7,515 nt of DNA from an uncultured Bacilli bacterium (GTDB taxonomy: Bacteria; Bacillota_I; Bacilli_A; RF39; UBA660). The first letter of the stretch is position 1. Each line of letters begins with the position of its first letter. Made by a program: the position numbers and the translations under genes. The stretch covers positions 1 through 7,515 of the forward strand of contig CAJUNG010000057.1 of assembly GCA_910587725.1 (NCBI GenBank), read 5' to 3'. Below are positions 5,618 through 7,515 of the stretch, in pieces. Under the pieces are notes generated by a model. The model was not told where the DNA came from and did no database searches. It worked only from the letters and a program-made list of their open reading frames with translations.

Positions 5618-7381
5618 ATGCTAGGAAAGATAATCGAGATTAAAGATACACAGATTACAGTAAAACTAGAAATTGATATTACTACGCAAGCAAGTCTGAT
5701 GAATTTACATGTCGTTTTTGAGGACCAGGGAAAAAAACAGGTAGGAGAAATTATCTCTATTTCGAAAGACACGATTTTAATTCAAATTTTAGGAGAATTC
5801 ATCGGCGATCGATTTGCTCCAGGATTCAATAAAAAACCATCGTTTAAAGCAACGGTTCGAATGATTAGTTTAGAAGAATTATCTAGCATTTATGGACATC
5901 AACAAATTAAAGAAGCTGGATATATGTATCTTGGAACCTCGACCCTTTACAATAATTATCGTATTAATGTCAATGTCAATGACCTTTTTGCGCACCATTT
6001 CGGGGTCATTGGAAATACAGGAAGTGGAAAGAGCTTTGCGGTATCTAGAATTTTTCAAAATCTATTTTCTGCTAGTAGTTATGTTCCATTGAAGTCAAAC
6101 ATTATGATTTTTGATGCTTATGGTGAATATACGAATGCGTTTTCAAATTTATCTTCGACAAATCCCAATATCGGTTATAAGACATTTACGACAAATATTA
6201 AAAATCCAGAGGGAGAAATTTTAAGAATTCCTCTTTGGTTGTTGGATGTAGATGACCTAGCGATTCTTTTAGGTGTAGACTCGGCTAGTCAAATTCCGAT
6301 TTTAGAAAAAGCATTAAAATTAGTGGTTCTGCTTCGCTCGGATAACAAGGATGTTCTTGCCCATAAAAATGATATTATTGCTCGGGCAATCATGGATATT
6401 TTAATGAGTGGAAAAGAGTCGACAAAAATTCGTGACCAAGTGATGGCAGTACTGACGAATTTTAATACGAATGAATTAAACTTAGAAACGCCGATTATTG
6501 AACCAGGATATACAAGGACATTAAAACAATGCCTATTTGTAGATAAGAGCGGAAAAATGCAAGATGTGGAAGTTGTAGTGGATACAATCAGTAAATTTAT
6601 GATAGAAAACTTAGAGTTAAAGACTCCAGATGGGACAATTCCTTATACATTGTCCGACTTAGAAAAAGCAATGGATTTTGCACTGATTTCTGAAGGAGTA
6701 TTAAAAAGTGATAAAGTATTTGATAATGCCAATGTATTAAGTGTACGTCTTCATTCTTTAGTTAGTAGTGATTATCGTGAGTTCTTTAGTTATCCAGAAA
6801 TGACGGATAAGGCAACCTATATCGACTATTTAATGAGCATTCCAGGAACAGGAAGAAAAGCACAAATTGTGAATTTCAATATTAACTACGTTGATGATCG
6901 ATTTGCTAAATCCTTAGTAAAAGTGATTACCAAATTGGTATTTTCTTACACTTTAGAACTTAGAAGAAGAGCTAGTATGCCATTTCATATCATTATTGAA
7001 GAAGCCCATCGTTACGTACAAAATGATAAGGATGAAGAAATTTTGGGATACAATATTTTTAATCGAATTGCTAAAGAAGGAAGAAAATATGGAGTACTCC
7101 TTGGATTTATTACCCAACGTCCATCAGAATTAAGTGAAACTTCCATTTCCCAGTGTTCTAATTTTCTCATTTTAAGAACGGTTCATCCTAGGGATGTAGA
7201 ATATATTAAAAATTTGATTCCTAATATTTCTGAGGAAATTATTAGTGAACTAAAAACATTGCAACCAGGATGTTGTATGGCATTTGGAAGTGCATTTAAA
7301 GTACCAATTGCCATTAAGTTTGATAAGCCTAATCCAGAGCCCCTAAGTAATAATGCAGATATTATTAAACTTTGGTATTAA
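5618..7381 (+). CDS. HerA/DUF87-type hexameric ATPase (DNA translocase family)
   Basis: This 587-residue protein belongs to the HerA-FtsK superfamily of hexameric ATP-driven DNA translocases. The N-terminal 90 or so residues form a beta-rich HAS-barrel-like domain (GKIIEIKDTQITVKL, then FAPGFNKKPSFKATV). The DUF87 core follows, with Walker A GNTGSGKS at 132-139, the family motif FDAYGEY at 165-171 (usually DPHGEY), Walker B HIIIEEAHRY at about 457-465, and ITQRPSELS around 498-506. A conserved Arg-containing segment (ILRTVHPRD, about 518-526) and GCCMAFGSAFKVPI near the end complete it. All catalytic residues appear present. A helical region of about 130 residues around 240-370 lies between core motifs. 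HerA partners elsewhere include NurA nucleases, SIR2 or DUF4297 effectors. None is in this window. AGGAGAG seven bases upstream fixes the start. The specific role here, repair, chromosome processing or phage defence, is not determined. Confidence 0.92.
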   Translation: MLGKIIEIKDTQITVKLEIDITTQASLMNLHVVFEDQGKKQVGEIISISKDTILIQILGEFIGDRFAPGFNKKPSFKATVRMISLEELSSIYGHQQIKEAGYMYLGTSTLYNNYRINVNVNDLFAHHFGVIGNTGSGKSFAVSRIFQNLFSASSYVPLKSNIMIFDAYGEYTNAFSNLSSTNPNIGYKTFTTNIKNPEGEILRIPLWLLDVDDLAILLGVDSASQIPILEKALKLVVLLRSDNKDVLAHKNDIIARAIMDILMSGKESTKIRDQVMAVLTNFNTNELNLETPIIEPGYTRTLKQCLFVDKSGKMQDVEVVVDTISKFMIENLELKTPDGTIPYTLSDLEKAMDFALISEGVLKSDKVFDNANVLSVRLHSLVSSDYREFFSYPEMTDKATYIDYLMSIPGTGRKAQIVNFNINYVDDRFAKSLVKVITKLVFSYTLELRRRASMPFHIIIEEAHRYVQNDKDEEILGYNIFNRIAKEGRKYGVLLGFITQRPSELSETSISQCSNFLILRTVHPRDVEYIKNLIPNISEEIISELKTLQPGCCMAFGSAFKVPIAIKFDKPNPEPLSNNADIIKLWY

Positions 7382-7403
7382 ATATAGAAAATAAAAGGAA
7401 TAG

Positions 7404-7442
7404 AAAATATTAAGATTTCTATAAGGGTCTTAATATTTTTTT
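7404..7442 (+). terminator. AT-rich intrinsic terminator after the HerA-like gene
   Basis: AAAATATTAAGA (7404-7415) pairs perfectly over 12 bases with TCTTAATATTTT (7428-7439). Three G-U pairs can extend the stem inwards, leaving a CTATAA loop, and the T run continues to 7442. The stem has little GC, but its length and the T tract make a terminator likely. It starts 22 bases after the stop codon. Confidence 0.65.
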
Positions 7443-7481
7443 AATTGTGCAAAAAATTTAAAAAAAAATGAAGTTTTTTGT

Positions 7482-7515
7482 AGAAATTTGGAAATTATTG
7501 CAAATATTAATATAT
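7482..7515 (+). repeat. Copy 2 of the repeated upstream element, at the window edge
   Basis: This copy matches 2190-2223 at 28 of 34 positions and shares the core ATTGCAAATAWTAATATAT. Because copy 1 abuts the radC ribosome binding site, copy 2 probably precedes another gene that begins just outside the window. The window ends exactly within the element, so its full extent cannot be seen. Confidence 0.5.

Noticed and set aside
5892..6092. 66-codon + strand open frame inside the HerA-like gene
   Set aside because: It is in a different frame within a strongly conserved coding region and has no ribosome binding site or recognisable product.
7468..7515. ATG-initiated open frame running off the right edge (MKFFVEIWKLLQ...)
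   Set aside because: There is no ribosome binding site before the ATG, only A-rich sequence, and most of it overlaps the repeated upstream element, which is non-coding in its other copy.
1..7515. CRISPR arrays, tRNA or rRNA genes, insertion sequences and prophage genes
   Set aside because: No regularly spaced repeats, cloverleaf-like segments, transposase motifs or phage structural genes were seen in any gap. All gaps are shorter than 200 bases.

Overview
The window reads as chromosomal DNA from a low-GC, endospore-forming Bacillota (class Bacilli or a relative). The evidence is an AT-rich sequence, strong AGGAGG-type ribosome binding sites, TGA used as a stop, and a gene order that is a compacted form of the Bacillus subtilis spoIIB-maf-radC-mreBCD-minCD-spoIVFA-spoIVFB block. 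I cannot name the species. A gut lineage with a small genome is only an inference from the compactness.

Layout, all genes on the + strand. Positions 1-188 are mainly non-coding and hold a possible leftward promoter plus the promoter of the first gene. A 488-residue cytoplasmic protein of unknown function (189-1655) forms its own unit and is closed by a clear intrinsic terminator (1670-1700). Next comes a small membrane-anchored protein with a SPOR-like domain (1761-2189), in the place where Bacillus has spoIIB. It is followed by radC (2238-2921), mreC (2946-3719) and mreD (3716-4171, sharing ATGA with mreC). After a 41-base gap come spoIVFA (4213-4809) and spoIVFB (4781-5545), which overlap. 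A hairpin and a separate promoter then lead into a HerA/DUF87-type ATPase (5618-7381). It is followed by an AT-rich terminator and by a second copy of a sequence that also sits just upstream of radC.

How the genes fit together. MreC and MreD are scaffold proteins of the cell-elongation machinery. SpoIVFB is the intramembrane protease that, in Bacillus, activates the late mother-cell sigma factor, and SpoIVFA is its membrane anchor and regulator. The SPOR-like protein is a candidate engulfment or septum factor. Sequences resembling sigma-E promoters lie upstream of the SPOR-like gene and of spoIVFA, which would fit mother-cell expression. Compared with Bacillus, maf, mreB, minC and minD are missing from between the retained genes. 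The HerA-like ATPase has no visible nuclease partner in the window.

I see no convincing new multi-gene system. The items most worth following are the uncharacterised 488-residue protein, the orphan HerA-type translocase, the repeated upstream element, and the sigma-E-like sites on the compacted sporulation block.
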